64,000 nucleotides of DNA from positions 124,001 to 188,000 of the forward strand of contig JAGUZQ010000106.1 in assembly GCA_020060765.1 (NCBI GenBank). Direction: 5' to 3'. The position numbers were made by a program, and so were the translations under genes. The notes below the pieces were generated by a model that ran no database searches, was not told where the DNA came from, and saw only the letters and a program-made list of their open reading frames with translations. The DNA is from Planctomycetota bacterium (GTDB lineage: Bacteria; Planctomycetota; SZUA-567). This document shows positions 33,843-44,292 of this stretch, piece by piece (within the stretch, counting starts at the first letter, position 1; each line of letters begins with the position of its first letter).

Positions 33843-34109
33843 GGTTTTCTCCTGAATAAATAGATACCGCCATTCCCCTAAAAGAGAATGGCTTGCATAT
33901 CAATATCCGTCTTTGCCGTGGCACCGCCTGAGCTGATGAATTATACGTGTCCTGACGCCGCTCCCATCCTTCGCGTGTTCGCAAGTTTTTTCGTTCATAT
34001 AGACGTCGGAAAACGGGAAAGAGGCCGAGAAAAAACAAAAAAAGCTGCAAGCTATTTTGGGCGCAAGATTTTATGGCCATCATTCTTCAGCATTCATAAG
34101 ACGAAGCGA

Positions 34110-35981
34110 CTACAACAGACTGATGGCTGAATAGCGGGTGGGTTCGGTTGACAGCGCCTGTTGCAACAGCGGGTAGGAGCCGTAGAGCACCAGGCCGCGC
34201 CGCGCGCGGGTGACGGCGGTGTAAACAGTTTGTTTCTGCAGGATGGGCGAGGCGTGGCTGTCGCCCGGAGGAAGCGCCAGCAGCACGTGATCGAATTCGC
34301 AGCCCTGGCTCTTGTGCACCGTCAGCGCGTAGGCGGGCGAAAACGCGGGCAATGACTCCAGCGGCAGAACCCGGAAATTATCGGCATCGGGAAAACAGGC
34401 GAAGTATTCGTGCCTGGTATTTTTTAGAATAATCCCCGTGTCGCCGTTGAAGAGTTCCAGCGGGTAGGAATTGCGCTCAATCACCAGCGGCAGTCCGTGA
34501 AAATATTTCCCGCGGCTGCCGGGGTCGGTCTTCTCACGGAAAATACCTGCGAGAAAATCGTTCAGGCTGTCGCAACCGTATCTGCCGTTACGCAGCACGG
34601 TCAGCACCTGCGCGGTGGCAAGCTGGCGAAAGACGAGGCGCATCCTTGCCGCGAAATCCGCACCGCCCACATCGAGCGACGCCAGCGCACAGGCGAACGA
34701 ATCCTTTTCTCCAAACAGCATCCCGTCCATCCACGCTGCAATCCGCCGCCGCCACGTCGAAGCATCTGCGCCGGGTTCGACCACGCGGCAATAGGTTTCG
34801 CCTTGACCCGCTTCATGCAGACATTCGGCCAGTTCCGCTGGCGGCGCGATTTGGGCAAGGTCGGTGAAATCCTCGGACGCGCGCAGGCTTTCGGCGAATG
34901 CGCCGACCTCGCCCTGCATCCGCCTGCTTTCCGTCAGCACCGCGATCCGCTCCCCGCCCCAGGCATGCGGGGGGAACAAGTTGGACAGCACCGCGCCCGC
35001 CCCCACCGGCGGCAACTGGCGGGGATCGCCGATCAGGATCAGGCGCGCGCCCTCGGGAAGGGCGTCGGCCAAAGCAGCCATCAACGCGATATCGACCATC
35101 GAGGTTTCGTCGATGACGACCAGGCTGGCGGAAAGAGGATTGCGCCGGTTGAAGCGGAAGGCGTTACGCGCGGGCGAGAACCCCAGCAGGCGGTGCAGCG
35201 TGGAAATATTTATCCGCTCGAAAAGCAGGGAATCGCCTTCCGGCAGATTCGACAGTGATTCGCGGACAGACGATTCCATGCGCTGGGCGGCGCGGCCGGT
35301 CGGCGCGGCGAGGAAAATGTTTTCCGGCGCAAGCCCGGCGGAAAGGAACGAAGACAAAACCGCGGAAAGCAGATAGGTCTTGCCCGTGCCCGGCCCTCCC
35401 GCAATCAGGCACAGCCGCCTGGCTGCGGCCAGTTCCAGCGCGTCCCGTTGCCCGGCATTGAGCTGGAACAGTTCGGCGGCTCTGGCGCGGCAGGCCGCGC
35501 CGGGGTCGTGCGGCAGGGGCGAGTCGTCCAACAGGCGCGAGAGATTTTCCTTCAGCGACAATTCCGCCAACAAATACTTCTGCAGATAGAGATACGGTGC
35601 CCCTTCCGCGTCAGGTTGAAAAATCAGCGGCGAGGCGGCGTTCGGATCATTGCCGATCAAACCGGCATAGTCGCCGTCCCGAAGTTTATCCATAAAAACG
35701 GCAAACTCGTTTTCGGCAAGAATGCCGCCGCACTGTTTTCGCAGTTCCGGCGCGGCGAGCGGCAGGCAGGGAGAGCCTCTTTGAAACGCGGCAAAGAGAA
35801 GCAGCAGAACTTTTTCCAGCGGCGCGTCTCCGCGCATGCCTGACAATTCCCGCAGGTCGCGCACGGTGAGTGCGTCCAGCAGGGAAATGTCGCCTGCCGC
35901 GAGCAGCCGCGCGGAAGCCGCGCTTGGCCCCTGGTAAGGGGCGGACGATGATTCGTATTTTTCGCGCGAATCGGAAGTCAT
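34110..35981 (-). CDS. recD: Exonuclease V alpha subunit
   Basis: 623 residues. Helicase motifs: LIAGGPGTGKTYLL (Walker A, around residue 200), APTGRAAQRM, VVIDETSMVD (Walker B), LIGDPRQLPPVGAG, and ALTVHKSQGCEFDHVLLALP near the C-terminus. This is the 5'-3' helicase of RecBCD. The ATG at 35981 overlaps the recB stop by 4 bp (ATGA) and is preferred over the upstream in-frame start at 36026, which lies inside recB. It ends the recC-recB-recD run. Confidence 0.94.
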   Translation of the reverse strand: MTSDSREKYESSSAPYQGPSAASARLLAAGDISLLDALTVRDLRELSGMRGDAPLEKVLLLLFAAFQRGSPCLPLAAPELRKQCGGILAENEFAVFMDKLRDGDYAGLIGNDPNAASPLIFQPDAEGAPYLYLQKYLLAELSLKENLSRLLDDSPLPHDPGAACRARAAELFQLNAGQRDALELAAARRLCLIAGGPGTGKTYLLSAVLSSFLSAGLAPENIFLAAPTGRAAQRMESSVRESLSNLPEGDSLLFERINISTLHRLLGFSPARNAFRFNRRNPLSASLVVIDETSMVDIALMAALADALPEGARLILIGDPRQLPPVGAGAVLSNLFPPHAWGGERIAVLTESRRMQGEVGAFAESLRASEDFTDLAQIAPPAELAECLHEAGQGETYCRVVEPGADASTWRRRIAAWMDGMLFGEKDSFACALASLDVGGADFAARMRLVFRQLATAQVLTVLRNGRYGCDSLNDFLAGIFREKTDPGSRGKYFHGLPLVIERNSYPLELFNGDTGIILKNTRHEYFACFPDADNFRVLPLESLPAFSPAYALTVHKSQGCEFDHVLLALPPGDSHASPILQKQTVYTAVTRARRGLVLYGSYPLLQQALSTEPTRYSAISLL

Positions 35982-38900
35982 CTGCCCACCGCCTCGGCAT
36001 AAAGTTTTTCGATGTCGCGTTGCCACGCATCAAGCATGTCGGCGCTGGCCGGGCGGTGGCAGAAAACTCCGCCGGTTTCGTCAAGCCCGTTCAAGCCGCG
36101 CAGAAACATATAATACACGCCGCCGAAATCGCGCTCGAACTCGAAGCCCTCCCGCCGCTGCCTGAGCCACTGCCGGAGCGCCAGGGAATAAATCCGGTAT
36201 TGCAGATCGTAGGCGTGTTCCCGCATGGCGCATTCCAGTTCGCAGGCGCCGTAGCCGGACGGAAGCAGGTTTGATTTCCAATCGACGATGAAAACCCGGC
36301 GCTCGGAGTTGACGCACAACAGGTCGATCGAACCGGTGAGAAAGCGCGATACCGGCGCGACCGGCAGATGGAAAACAGCTTCCCGCAAGGCGCAGCACGC
36401 ATCGCACAACCTGCCGCCGAACAACGAAAGCGGCGTGCGCACGGCGTTAAAAATCAGGTCGCAAATCCCGAACAGCATTTTCTTCTCGCGATCGAAAACC
36501 AACCCATACCGAGCCGCCATCTCCCGCACCAGATTGCCAAAACCGGCATCGCCCGCCAATTCCCGCGAGGAAGACAGCCCCGCGACAAAACCGTAATCCA
36601 GTTTTTCCAGCAGCTCATGGAACATGGAACCGGTGTCTGCGCCAGGAGGAATCAGGTCGTCGGTTTCTCCCGAGCGCGGCGGGGAGACCTCGTCGTCATT
36701 GCGGAGAGAGATTTCCTCTTCGCCGAACGCAAGCAATATTTCCCGATTCTGCTCGAAGTGGCTGGAGCGCGCCAACGAGGTGAAACTTTCAATCGTAAGT
36801 CTGCGCCGGTCGAGAAAGCCTGGCACTATCCGTTCCGGCGCGCGGAAACCCATCGCCGAAGATTGTTCGGTTTCCAGTTCAGGCAATGCGTGCAGATATT
36901 CCGCAGGCGCAGGCGCGGATGTACGCGGATCGGAGCAGGCAATAAACCGCCATGCGTCGTCAGACTGGTCGACGGAACAGGCGTCGGTGATGGAGCTAAA
37001 CACAAAGTCGGTCAGCGAACCGCCCCGGCGCGACAACTCGCCGCCCTCGGCTTTCGCGCCGAGGAACGGGACGTAAAGTTTGTATTCCGCGCGCGTGAGG
37101 GCGACATAGAAGACGCGGCGTTCCTCCTCGGCGGCGAGAGTGGCGGCGCGCTCGACGCTGTCCTGGCCGCGCGTCAGGTCGAACACCTGTCCGGAAGAAG
37201 TCGAGTATCTGGCAAAGGCACCGGTGTCGGGGCGGGAAGAAAAACCGCCCGCGATAAACACGACCGGAAACTGCAGCCCCTTGCTTTTGTGCATGGTCAT
37301 GATCTGCACCTTAGGCTGCTCGCTTTCGAGGCGCTGGATATTGGCGTCGTCGCCGCCCGGATTTTTCCGCAACGAATCCAGCCTGTCCAACAGCCGGAAT
37401 CCGTCCAGATTTTCCGTGACCGCCAGACCGTGGAGCAGTTGCAGAATATGCTGTACATTGGCGAGGCGGCGCTCCCCGGCGATATCTTCGAGTACGGCGG
37501 GAAGTCCGGGCGCGTCCTCCAGCAGGGCGGCGAACAGACTGTCCCACCTGTTTTGCGCGAACAGCCTTATCCAGATGGGCGGTAGAACCGCCGCGTCATT
37601 TACGCCAGGCACGAGCGACTCCGCCAGAATATCCCGCAGTCCGCGACCGAGGAAGAAAGTCAGAGACGCCTGTTTGCGGCGCGAGGCGTCTTCCGGAAAA
37701 GCGAGGCCGTTCAATAGATACCAGATATGAGTAGCTTCGGCGGTCTGGAAAAGTCCGCCCTGCCGCGCGAAAGTATAGGGTACAGGAGACGGGACGCCCT
37801 TCCGGTCGGTCGCCTCGCGCAACGCTTTTTCGATCAGCCTGAATTCGCCAAACGAACGCACCAGCACGCAGATGTCGTCGGCGCGCAGCGGTCGGGGAAC
37901 GGGAAGACCGGTGCGCCATTCCGCCAGGAGAATATGCGAATCGTACAGCAGGTGGCGAATTTCGGCGGCGATAAATTCCGCGTATTTTTTCTGCGCGCGG
38001 GAGACAGAGGTGCATCCCGGCAACTTAACAAAACTGACCGGCGCGCGTCCGGAATTATCGCGATACAGGCGCGGGCGGATAACGTCAGAATCCGGAGTGA
38101 CGCTGGGGGAATATTGCAATTCTCCGCGCGGGTCAAACCATTTCCCGCCCGCAAAAACGCGATTGAGAGTTTCCACCAGCGGCGGCAGCGAACGCCAGTT
38201 GCGCTTCAGGCTTTCCCGGTCGGCCGCGCGCGCCTGGGTCAGCGTCTGCGTGGCGGCAAAGTAGGTCTGGATATTGGCACCGCGGAAAGAATAGATCGCC
38301 TGCTTGGGATCGCCCACCACGATCAGCCGGTGCGCCGGGGAATCGGCAAAGATGATCTTGAATATCTCCCATTGGACGGGATCGGTGTCCTGGAATTCAT
38401 CGACCAGGGCGCAGGCATATTGCGCGCGCAAGGCAGACACCAGCTTTTCCCCGGCAGCGGATTTGAGCGAGCGCAGCACCAGAGTCAGCATGTCGTTGAA
38501 ATCCAGAATACCGTTACGCCGCTTGTGGTCATCGGCCTGCGCTTTCAGCTCGCGCGCGGCGCGGCTGATCCAGAACGCTTCGGGATAACCGACGAGAGGA
38601 TTGAGCCGGTTGAGGACGGAAATAATTTCCTTAAGTTCCGGGCAGGCTTCGGGATTTTTCGCGCCAGGCGGCAACAAGCCTTCGAAACTGCGCTGGTTGC
38701 GCGACCCTTTCAGATTGGTGACGCGAATGGAATCGAACCAGTTTTCCGTTTCAGCCAGGAGCGAACCCGGCTCTGGCGCGTCGTTCTGGAAAACGCGCAC
38801 CAGCGACAGCAAGCCTGTTACCGTATCTTTCAGATATCCCTTCGGATCGCGACCGGGTTTGAGCTGGTCGAAATAGCGGTGGAAAAAGCCGCATGATTCC

Positions 38901-39541
38901 GCTATATCCGGCACCTGCCCCAGCAACTCCGACAAGCGGCGGAACATGTCCGCGAGTTCCTTTTCCCGATCCGGGCAGGTCGGCGCAAAAGGAATCAGCA
39001 TGTCGCCTGTCTCATCGTCAGCATCCTTGAGCACAGTCGCTTCGGCGGCAAGGGAGACAATGGTCTGGCGATAAAAATCGTTTTGCGAAAATTTCCGCCG
39101 CAGCGCCTGATCCATGGCAGGCAGAAAATCTTCGCGCCATTTTTCGCGCAGCAAAGCCGAGAACAGGCGGTCGTACACGGCGCGATCATTTTCCAGCGAG
39201 AGGTCGAATGCGGCGGCATTTTCAAAAGCGAAACGATCCAAAACCCGTTTGCAGAAACCATGAATAGTAAAAATTGCGGAAGAATCGAAATCCTCCACCG
39301 CCTTTTCTGCCAGGGCGAATTCGGGCGAATCCGGCAAAGCGGATTTTCTCGCGGCATAAAGACGTTCACGCACGCGGCTGTTCAATTCGGCGGTCGCCTT
39401 TTCGGTGAAGGTCACCGCGAGAATTTTTTCAATCGGGATGCGTTCCTCCAGCACCAACCGGGCCACGAGATTTTCCACGCAGTAAGTTTTGCCAGTGCCG
39501 GCAGAGGCTTCGATCACGAGATTGCGGAAAGAAGAGGTCAT
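35978..39541 (-). CDS. recB: Exonuclease V beta subunit
   Basis: 1187 residues. SF1A helicase with VIEASAGTGKTYCVENLVARLV (Walker A), VTFTEKATAELNSRVRERL, LVDEFQDTDPVQWEIF (Walker B) and the IMTMHKSKGLQFPVVFIAG motif. The C-terminal nuclease domain keeps GSIDLLCVNSERRVFIVDWKSN, the metal-binding Asp and DxK of the RecB nuclease. It unwinds 3'-5' and degrades both strands. The ATG at 39541 starts one base after the recC stop; the longer frame to 39610 lies in recC and is rejected. Confidence 0.95.
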   Translation of the reverse strand: MTSSFRNLVIEASAGTGKTYCVENLVARLVLEERIPIEKILAVTFTEKATAELNSRVRERLYAARKSALPDSPEFALAEKAVEDFDSSAIFTIHGFCKRVLDRFAFENAAAFDLSLENDRAVYDRLFSALLREKWREDFLPAMDQALRRKFSQNDFYRQTIVSLAAEATVLKDADDETGDMLIPFAPTCPDREKELADMFRRLSELLGQVPDIAESCGFFHRYFDQLKPGRDPKGYLKDTVTGLLSLVRVFQNDAPEPGSLLAETENWFDSIRVTNLKGSRNQRSFEGLLPPGAKNPEACPELKEIISVLNRLNPLVGYPEAFWISRAARELKAQADDHKRRNGILDFNDMLTLVLRSLKSAAGEKLVSALRAQYACALVDEFQDTDPVQWEIFKIIFADSPAHRLIVVGDPKQAIYSFRGANIQTYFAATQTLTQARAADRESLKRNWRSLPPLVETLNRVFAGGKWFDPRGELQYSPSVTPDSDVIRPRLYRDNSGRAPVSFVKLPGCTSVSRAQKKYAEFIAAEIRHLLYDSHILLAEWRTGLPVPRPLRADDICVLVRSFGEFRLIEKALREATDRKGVPSPVPYTFARQGGLFQTAEATHIWYLLNGLAFPEDASRRKQASLTFFLGRGLRDILAESLVPGVNDAAVLPPIWIRLFAQNRWDSLFAALLEDAPGLPAVLEDIAGERRLANVQHILQLLHGLAVTENLDGFRLLDRLDSLRKNPGGDDANIQRLESEQPKVQIMTMHKSKGLQFPVVFIAGGFSSRPDTGAFARYSTSSGQVFDLTRGQDSVERAATLAAEEERRVFYVALTRAEYKLYVPFLGAKAEGGELSRRGGSLTDFVFSSITDACSVDQSDDAWRFIACSDPRTSAPAPAEYLHALPELETEQSSAMGFRAPERIVPGFLDRRRLTIESFTSLARSSHFEQNREILLAFGEEEISLRNDDEVSPPRSGETDDLIPPGADTGSMFHELLEKLDYGFVAGLSSSRELAGDAGFGNLVREMAARYGLVFDREKKMLFGICDLIFNAVRTPLSLFGGRLCDACCALREAVFHLPVAPVSRFLTGSIDLLCVNSERRVFIVDWKSNLLPSGYGACELECAMREHAYDLQYRIYSLALRQWLRQRREGFEFERDFGGVYYMFLRGLNGLDETGGVFCHRPASADMLDAWQRDIEKLYAEAVGR

Positions 39542-39542
39542 G

Positions 39543-42500
39543 TCATTTCTCCCCGCTGGCGGCGCTGAAAAAATGGCGTAACCGGCGGCGCATTTTCCCG
39601 CAGGCGTCATGCGGCACGCGCGGAGAACTGGCGTCTTCCGCCAAACCGCCGGTAGCCAGCAGCAACGTTTCGTTGCGATACCTGTCTGCCCGGTTGCGCT
39701 CCGGCTTGGCCTGATCCTCCGCCAGCAGCGTTGCCAGAAGTTCGGCGATTTCCGGATCGTCGTCCGCGCGCGGTTCGTCGCCGACTATCGCCTCGACCAG
39801 TTCCGAGGAAGAGGCGATCACCGCCAGCGGCAGATCGTCGAGACAGGTTTCCGGCGCAAGCAGATCCGCCGCCAGTCCCGCTAAAAAATCCGCCGCCGCT
39901 TTTTTATCAAGCGCGTATTCCCATTCCGACAGACCGGTTGGCTGGCAAACCGCGAGGGCAAATTTGCCACAGCCGGAAAACTCCGCCGTCAGTGCCGCCG
40001 CCTGGCAAAAGAGATAAGGCAACAATAGAGAATTTGGCGGCAGGCGCGGCGCCTGCGTGGATTCGCTGAAAATCAGGATGCGCAAAATTTCGCCCTCGCG
40101 CCAGACCAGTTCCCCTCCGCCGCCCAACGCCAGACCCTCGCGCAGACACGGACGAGAAAGGGGGAACGCTTCGCCTGCTCCCTGCTGACTATCGGAAAAA
40201 TATACGGCGGGATAAAAGTTACGCCAGTCGCGCGCCTGGAGATATTGCAGCAGGCTGGGTTCGCCGCTTTCGACCGAGGCGATTATCTGCGCCTTCAGAT
40301 TCTGGTATTGCAGGTCGGCGAATTCCCGCACCGGCAATTTGCTTTTGAGATAGGCGGAACGGAATTTCCTTTCGAAAGACGCAAGCAGATATTCGCGCCA
40401 ATCCGATTTTACCGAGGGAAACGCGACAATCAGTTCCCGCAAAACCGATTGCCGGATTTCCTTGGCGACGTCCCTTCCCGCCGCGAACGGCTCCTCCAGT
40501 TCGTCCTCCAGATTGTCCGAGTCGGAAGGATAAATCGCGGCAACACGGCGCAGCGACGCCTCGGCGGGATTTGCCAGATAATCGCGCAATTCGCGCAACT
40601 GCAATTCCGCGCGCGCGGTCGGCGCAGGCAGTGCCTTCGGCGCAGCGCGCGCCGTGGTTTTCGCGGCCAGCCGTTCAATCCCGGTTTTCGCCTCAGGCGC
40701 AAGCGCGGCGCATTCATTTCTATTCGCCAGCAACTGACGACAGGCAAAACCGAGACGCAAAGGCGCGGCGGTGGTCAGGACGTCGCGCAAGTTTTCATCA
40801 TGCTCACGCAGATACTCGATGCTGAAGGATGATACCGGCGGATATGCTATTCGGAATTTCTCGCCGCCCAACAAACCTGTTTCGATCTTTTCCAGTATTC
40901 CGCCCAGCATTGGACAGGGAAAGTGCTCGCTGTCCCGCTCCAGATCGCGCGCTATGAAACTCAAACACAATCGGTCGCGCGCATTGTGCAGAATTTTCGC
41001 CAGCAGATTCCGATCCTGCTCGGGCGCGGTAATTTTCCCCGGCCGTTCTCCGCACAAATCCAGCGGATTGTATTTCTCCTCGGCGGGAAAACTCCCTTCC
41101 TCCAATCCCAGGAAATAAATCTGGCGAAAGGGAACGCCGTTGACCGAGGAGGGCGTGGACAAGGTCACCCCATCCACCAGCGGGCGTCCGTGCGAGTCGG
41201 GGCGGGCCAATTCCTCCGACAGCCAGTGCCGGACAAATGCGCCGTCGACGCGAATCGGTTCGGTCTGCAAGCGGGACATCTGGCGGAGTTTGCCCGCCGC
41301 ATCCAGCAACGCGCCGCGTTCCGCCAGGCTTTCGTGCCGCTTGGCTGACACAGACAGAATTTCACTTACTGTCTTTTCCAGAAAATCCGCCCAAGCGGTA
41401 AACGGCGCGGCAGCCTCAGGCAGCGCGGAAACCAGTAGCAGCAGTTTTTCCGCCAGCACGCAGAATTTCTCCAGCAAATCGGCGTCGTCGGCGAGAAAGT
41501 CGGCATAGGGAATCCGGTCGGCAAAAGCGAAATCGTTTTCCGTCGGCGACATGATTCTGCCCAGGCGCAACCGCTGCAAACCCTGCAACCAGGTGTGCGG
41601 GCCGGAAGACGAGTCGGAGTAGTTGCGAAAAATTCCCGTGCGGTCGGCGAGCGCGCGCCAAGCCTCCACCGTCTTGCGGTCGAGCCGGTGCAGTTCCATG
41701 AAAGCGGGGTTGAGAAACAGCCGAAAGACGGCATTGCGTTCGCAGTCCTTCAACTCGAGTACGGCCAACGCAGCCCGGGAATAATGCCCCGGCGCGCCGC
41801 CGCCGGAATCGGCGATATTGAACGGGAGAGGTTGGCCGAAAACAGTGTTGGCTGCAAAGACGTTTCTGAGGACAGGGAGATACTTTCCGGGGTCGCAAAA
41901 CAGAATCGCGATGTCGTTCATCTTCAATTCCGGGTCACGCAGCAGACTGTTGACGATGGCGTCGTGAACCGCTTCCGCCTCGCGATAAATCCCCGGCGCG
42001 CCGATTACCTGCAACGACTCGTCCTGTCTTGCAGCCGACGTCTCGCCCCGCAGATGATTGCGGAACGCGGACAGCAGCAAAACGCTGTCGCATGGTTCCG
42101 GTTCGATCCTGACTGTTTCGGGCTGAACACCAGTCTGTTCGGAAACACGCCTGATAGTGGCCAGCGTGTCCCGCTCCGGTCGGCAGAGCGAGGCCAGAAA
42201 GGCGACGTCGGCACAATCCGACGATTGCTCCAGGCCGGTCGCGCAAGCGCAGGGAGAATGCAGATAGATCTCTGTCTGCCCCAGATTTTTCGCCACCTCC
42301 AGCAGCATCCGCCAGTGCAGCGGCGTGATATGGGGCGGGCAGAATACGAACAGCCGCCGCTGGAGCGGTTGCAGCGTTTCCCTCGCCTCGAAAAAAAACT
42401 GAGCCAGAGTCAGCATCCGGCGGCCGCGATTATGCTCGCGGCAATAGCGGTCGCGCGCGCCGCCGGAAGCAAAAATCGAACAGTACAACTCCCGCTGGCA

Positions 42501-43025
42501 CGCCTCCATCGGGTCGGAAATTTTCCTCCCCGGTGCCAGCCAGCGCGCGATCATTTCCGGCGCGACGCACTCGTATTCGAAAAACAGCCGCGCCAGCCGA
42601 CCCGCCACCTGCCACGCGCGCAGGCAACCGTCCGGCTCGGCGGCGTTAGCGATGTAGGAAAGAACCGGCGACTGTTCGGCGGAAGCCGGCTGCGCGGCGG
42701 CAGACATGAGCTGGGCAAAAAGCAGGCGCTGGAGAAAATCTGCCTCCAGCCTGTCGGCCTGGAGCGACTCGCCGCCCTGCCGGAAGATAATGTCCCACAG
42801 GCATTTTTCCAGCGGCGCGAAATTGAGATTGAATGCTATACCGTTAGCGCGGTCGGAGGCGAGATAAAGCTGGAGCCATTTCGCCAGGTTGCGGTGCGGA
42901 ACAATGATTTCCAGCGGGTGGAAAAATTCCAGACCCTCCGCCCCGGCGCGCGCCTGGAAGACATCGGCGGCGAACCGCGCGGCCAGCGGTTCGGTCCGGT
43001 CGCAGATTTTGAGAACGATGCTCAT
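39543..43025 (-). CDS. recC: Exonuclease V gamma subunit
   Basis: 1160 residues, the usual size of RecC. The opening LEFFHPLEIIVPHRNLAKWLQLYLA and FNLNFAPLEKCLWDII match the RecC helicase-like domain; the middle has INDIAILFCDPGKYLPVLRNVF and GVPFRQIYFLGLEEGSFPAEEKYNPLDL. The C-terminal nuclease-like domain is expected to be inactive. RecC holds the complex together and reads the Chi site in E. coli; the local Chi sequence is unknown. The ATG overlaps the preceding acyltransferase stop by 4 bp. Confidence 0.92.
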   Translation of the reverse strand: MSIVLKICDRTEPLAARFAADVFQARAGAEGLEFFHPLEIIVPHRNLAKWLQLYLASDRANGIAFNLNFAPLEKCLWDIIFRQGGESLQADRLEADFLQRLLFAQLMSAAAQPASAEQSPVLSYIANAAEPDGCLRAWQVAGRLARLFFEYECVAPEMIARWLAPGRKISDPMEACQRELYCSIFASGGARDRYCREHNRGRRMLTLAQFFFEARETLQPLQRRLFVFCPPHITPLHWRMLLEVAKNLGQTEIYLHSPCACATGLEQSSDCADVAFLASLCRPERDTLATIRRVSEQTGVQPETVRIEPEPCDSVLLLSAFRNHLRGETSAARQDESLQVIGAPGIYREAEAVHDAIVNSLLRDPELKMNDIAILFCDPGKYLPVLRNVFAANTVFGQPLPFNIADSGGGAPGHYSRAALAVLELKDCERNAVFRLFLNPAFMELHRLDRKTVEAWRALADRTGIFRNYSDSSSGPHTWLQGLQRLRLGRIMSPTENDFAFADRIPYADFLADDADLLEKFCVLAEKLLLLVSALPEAAAPFTAWADFLEKTVSEILSVSAKRHESLAERGALLDAAGKLRQMSRLQTEPIRVDGAFVRHWLSEELARPDSHGRPLVDGVTLSTPSSVNGVPFRQIYFLGLEEGSFPAEEKYNPLDLCGERPGKITAPEQDRNLLAKILHNARDRLCLSFIARDLERDSEHFPCPMLGGILEKIETGLLGGEKFRIAYPPVSSFSIEYLREHDENLRDVLTTAAPLRLGFACRQLLANRNECAALAPEAKTGIERLAAKTTARAAPKALPAPTARAELQLRELRDYLANPAEASLRRVAAIYPSDSDNLEDELEEPFAAGRDVAKEIRQSVLRELIVAFPSVKSDWREYLLASFERKFRSAYLKSKLPVREFADLQYQNLKAQIIASVESGEPSLLQYLQARDWRNFYPAVYFSDSQQGAGEAFPLSRPCLREGLALGGGGELVWREGEILRILIFSESTQAPRLPPNSLLLPYLFCQAAALTAEFSGCGKFALAVCQPTGLSEWEYALDKKAAADFLAGLAADLLAPETCLDDLPLAVIASSSELVEAIVGDEPRADDDPEIAELLATLLAEDQAKPERNRADRYRNETLLLATGGLAEDASSPRVPHDACGKMRRRLRHFFSAASGEK

Positions 43026-44284
43026 GCGTCAACCGTGTGCATCCGGCGGTAAACCTGTTTGCCCCAGTCAAGGTCTTCCGGAAAATACAGCGCACCGACA
43101 TTGCGCCAGCGCCCGCCTTTTTTCATCAGCGCCACCCCCGCCCGGCGGAGGGAAGAGTCCTGCGGCGCCTGGTCGAGGTCGGCCACGTGGCCGCCGAAAA
43201 CGCGTTCGAAAAACTGACTGTCGGACGAATGCGGCGAAGCCATGAGATAGAACTCGCGCAGGAATTTCACTATGTTCGACTCCGGCGGGAGGTAATCCTC
43301 AAACTGCGCGTCGAACAGCCACGACCCGGAGACAAAAGCCTTGAACTCGATTTCGGGAAAATGACGGGGGAAAAATGCCGCCGCCATTTCCAGCGACTTG
43401 CCGCAGTCCTCGGACAGCAACGGCCCGCAGGCGGGGATGTGGAAGCCCAATACGGTATCGCCCTTCTGGAGAATAACCTCCCATTCCCCCGCATCCAGCG
43501 TGACCGTCTCCCGTTGCGCCGCGCCCCGGGGAGAGAACGGATTGCCGGTTATGACTCCTCCGGAAACGCTGAAGACGGAAGTCCATGCGTCCGGATCGAA
43601 AACGCCGTTGGTGCCGTCATATTCCCCGTCGCTGCGGAAGCACAGACCGTCGCCTGCCAGCACCAGCACTTTCCCGGTCACGCGATTGCGCAAGGCGCGG
43701 GACTCGTGGCCGAAACCGTGCGACTCGTATTGCAGCCGCCCGAGCTTGAACAGGCGGCCGCGGAAATGATTGCCGAGCCAGGCCGTCTGATCCACCCCCC
43801 ACACGCCATGCACGCCGCGATAATGCCGCATCCACAACGGCAGGTCGGAAAAAGTGTCGGTTGAAATTTCCGCCGGGATATCGCGCTCGCGATGTTTCCG
43901 GATCGTCTCGGGATAAGCGCCGACAAAAACAGGCGCGTAAATCAACTTGGTGAACTCGCCCTCAACCGTCGGCAGAGGCCACTTGAACGACGCCACTTTT
44001 TCAGGCGGAACGACGCCAGACAGCAGGCAGTGGCAATGCCACGCCACTCTTTGCAGGTTTTCGTCGTTGCGTATCGTAACCGCCGCTCCGAGGATGGCGT
44101 CGGCAATTTCCTCGTCGAATCCCATCGCCTCGCAGCTTTCCCGCAGGAAAGTCGGTTCGAGAAAATACAGTTTGCCCGGATTGAAACCGGTCGAGGAAAG
44201 CTGCCAATTCTGCGCCCAATCCCGAGCCGCGTCAGCCAGACCGCATTCGCCAAGAATTTTTATCATCTCCATATCTTCGCCCAT
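43022..44284 (-). CDS. NAT_N/GNAT_C-type acyltransferase-domain protein
   Basis: 420 residues. RNDENLQRVAWHCHCLLSGV followed by LIYAPVFVGAYPETIRKHRERDIP and LFKLGRLQYESHGFGHESR resembles the paired NAT_N and GNAT_C domains found in uncharacterised proteins of Firmicutes and Lentisphaerae; VLGFHIPACGPLLSEDCGKSLEMAAAFFPRHFP and FEDYLPPESNIVKFLREFYL fit the C-terminal domain. The ATG at 44284 has GGAA upstream; the much longer frame that begins at 45037 runs through the ROK gene and is rejected. Its function is not known; the ROK and DUF4954 neighbours suggest a sugar-acyl metabolite. The stop overlaps recC's start. Confidence 0.78.
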   Translation of the reverse strand: MGEDMEMIKILGECGLADAARDWAQNWQLSSTGFNPGKLYFLEPTFLRESCEAMGFDEEIADAILGAAVTIRNDENLQRVAWHCHCLLSGVVPPEKVASFKWPLPTVEGEFTKLIYAPVFVGAYPETIRKHRERDIPAEISTDTFSDLPLWMRHYRGVHGVWGVDQTAWLGNHFRGRLFKLGRLQYESHGFGHESRALRNRVTGKVLVLAGDGLCFRSDGEYDGTNGVFDPDAWTSVFSVSGGVITGNPFSPRGAAQRETVTLDAGEWEVILQKGDTVLGFHIPACGPLLSEDCGKSLEMAAAFFPRHFPEIEFKAFVSGSWLFDAQFEDYLPPESNIVKFLREFYLMASPHSSDSQFFERVFGGHVADLDQAPQDSSLRRAGVALMKKGGRWRNVGALYFPEDLDWGKQVYRRMHTVDA

Positions 44285-44292
44285 GTTGTTTC

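Noticed and set aside
35982-36026. Upstream extension of recD
   Set aside because: It lies inside recB and adds unrelated residues; the ATGA overlap at 35978-35981 is the normal coupling.
41595-43052. Plus-strand frame of 485 codons opposite recC
   Set aside because: Antisense shadow of a confirmed gene.
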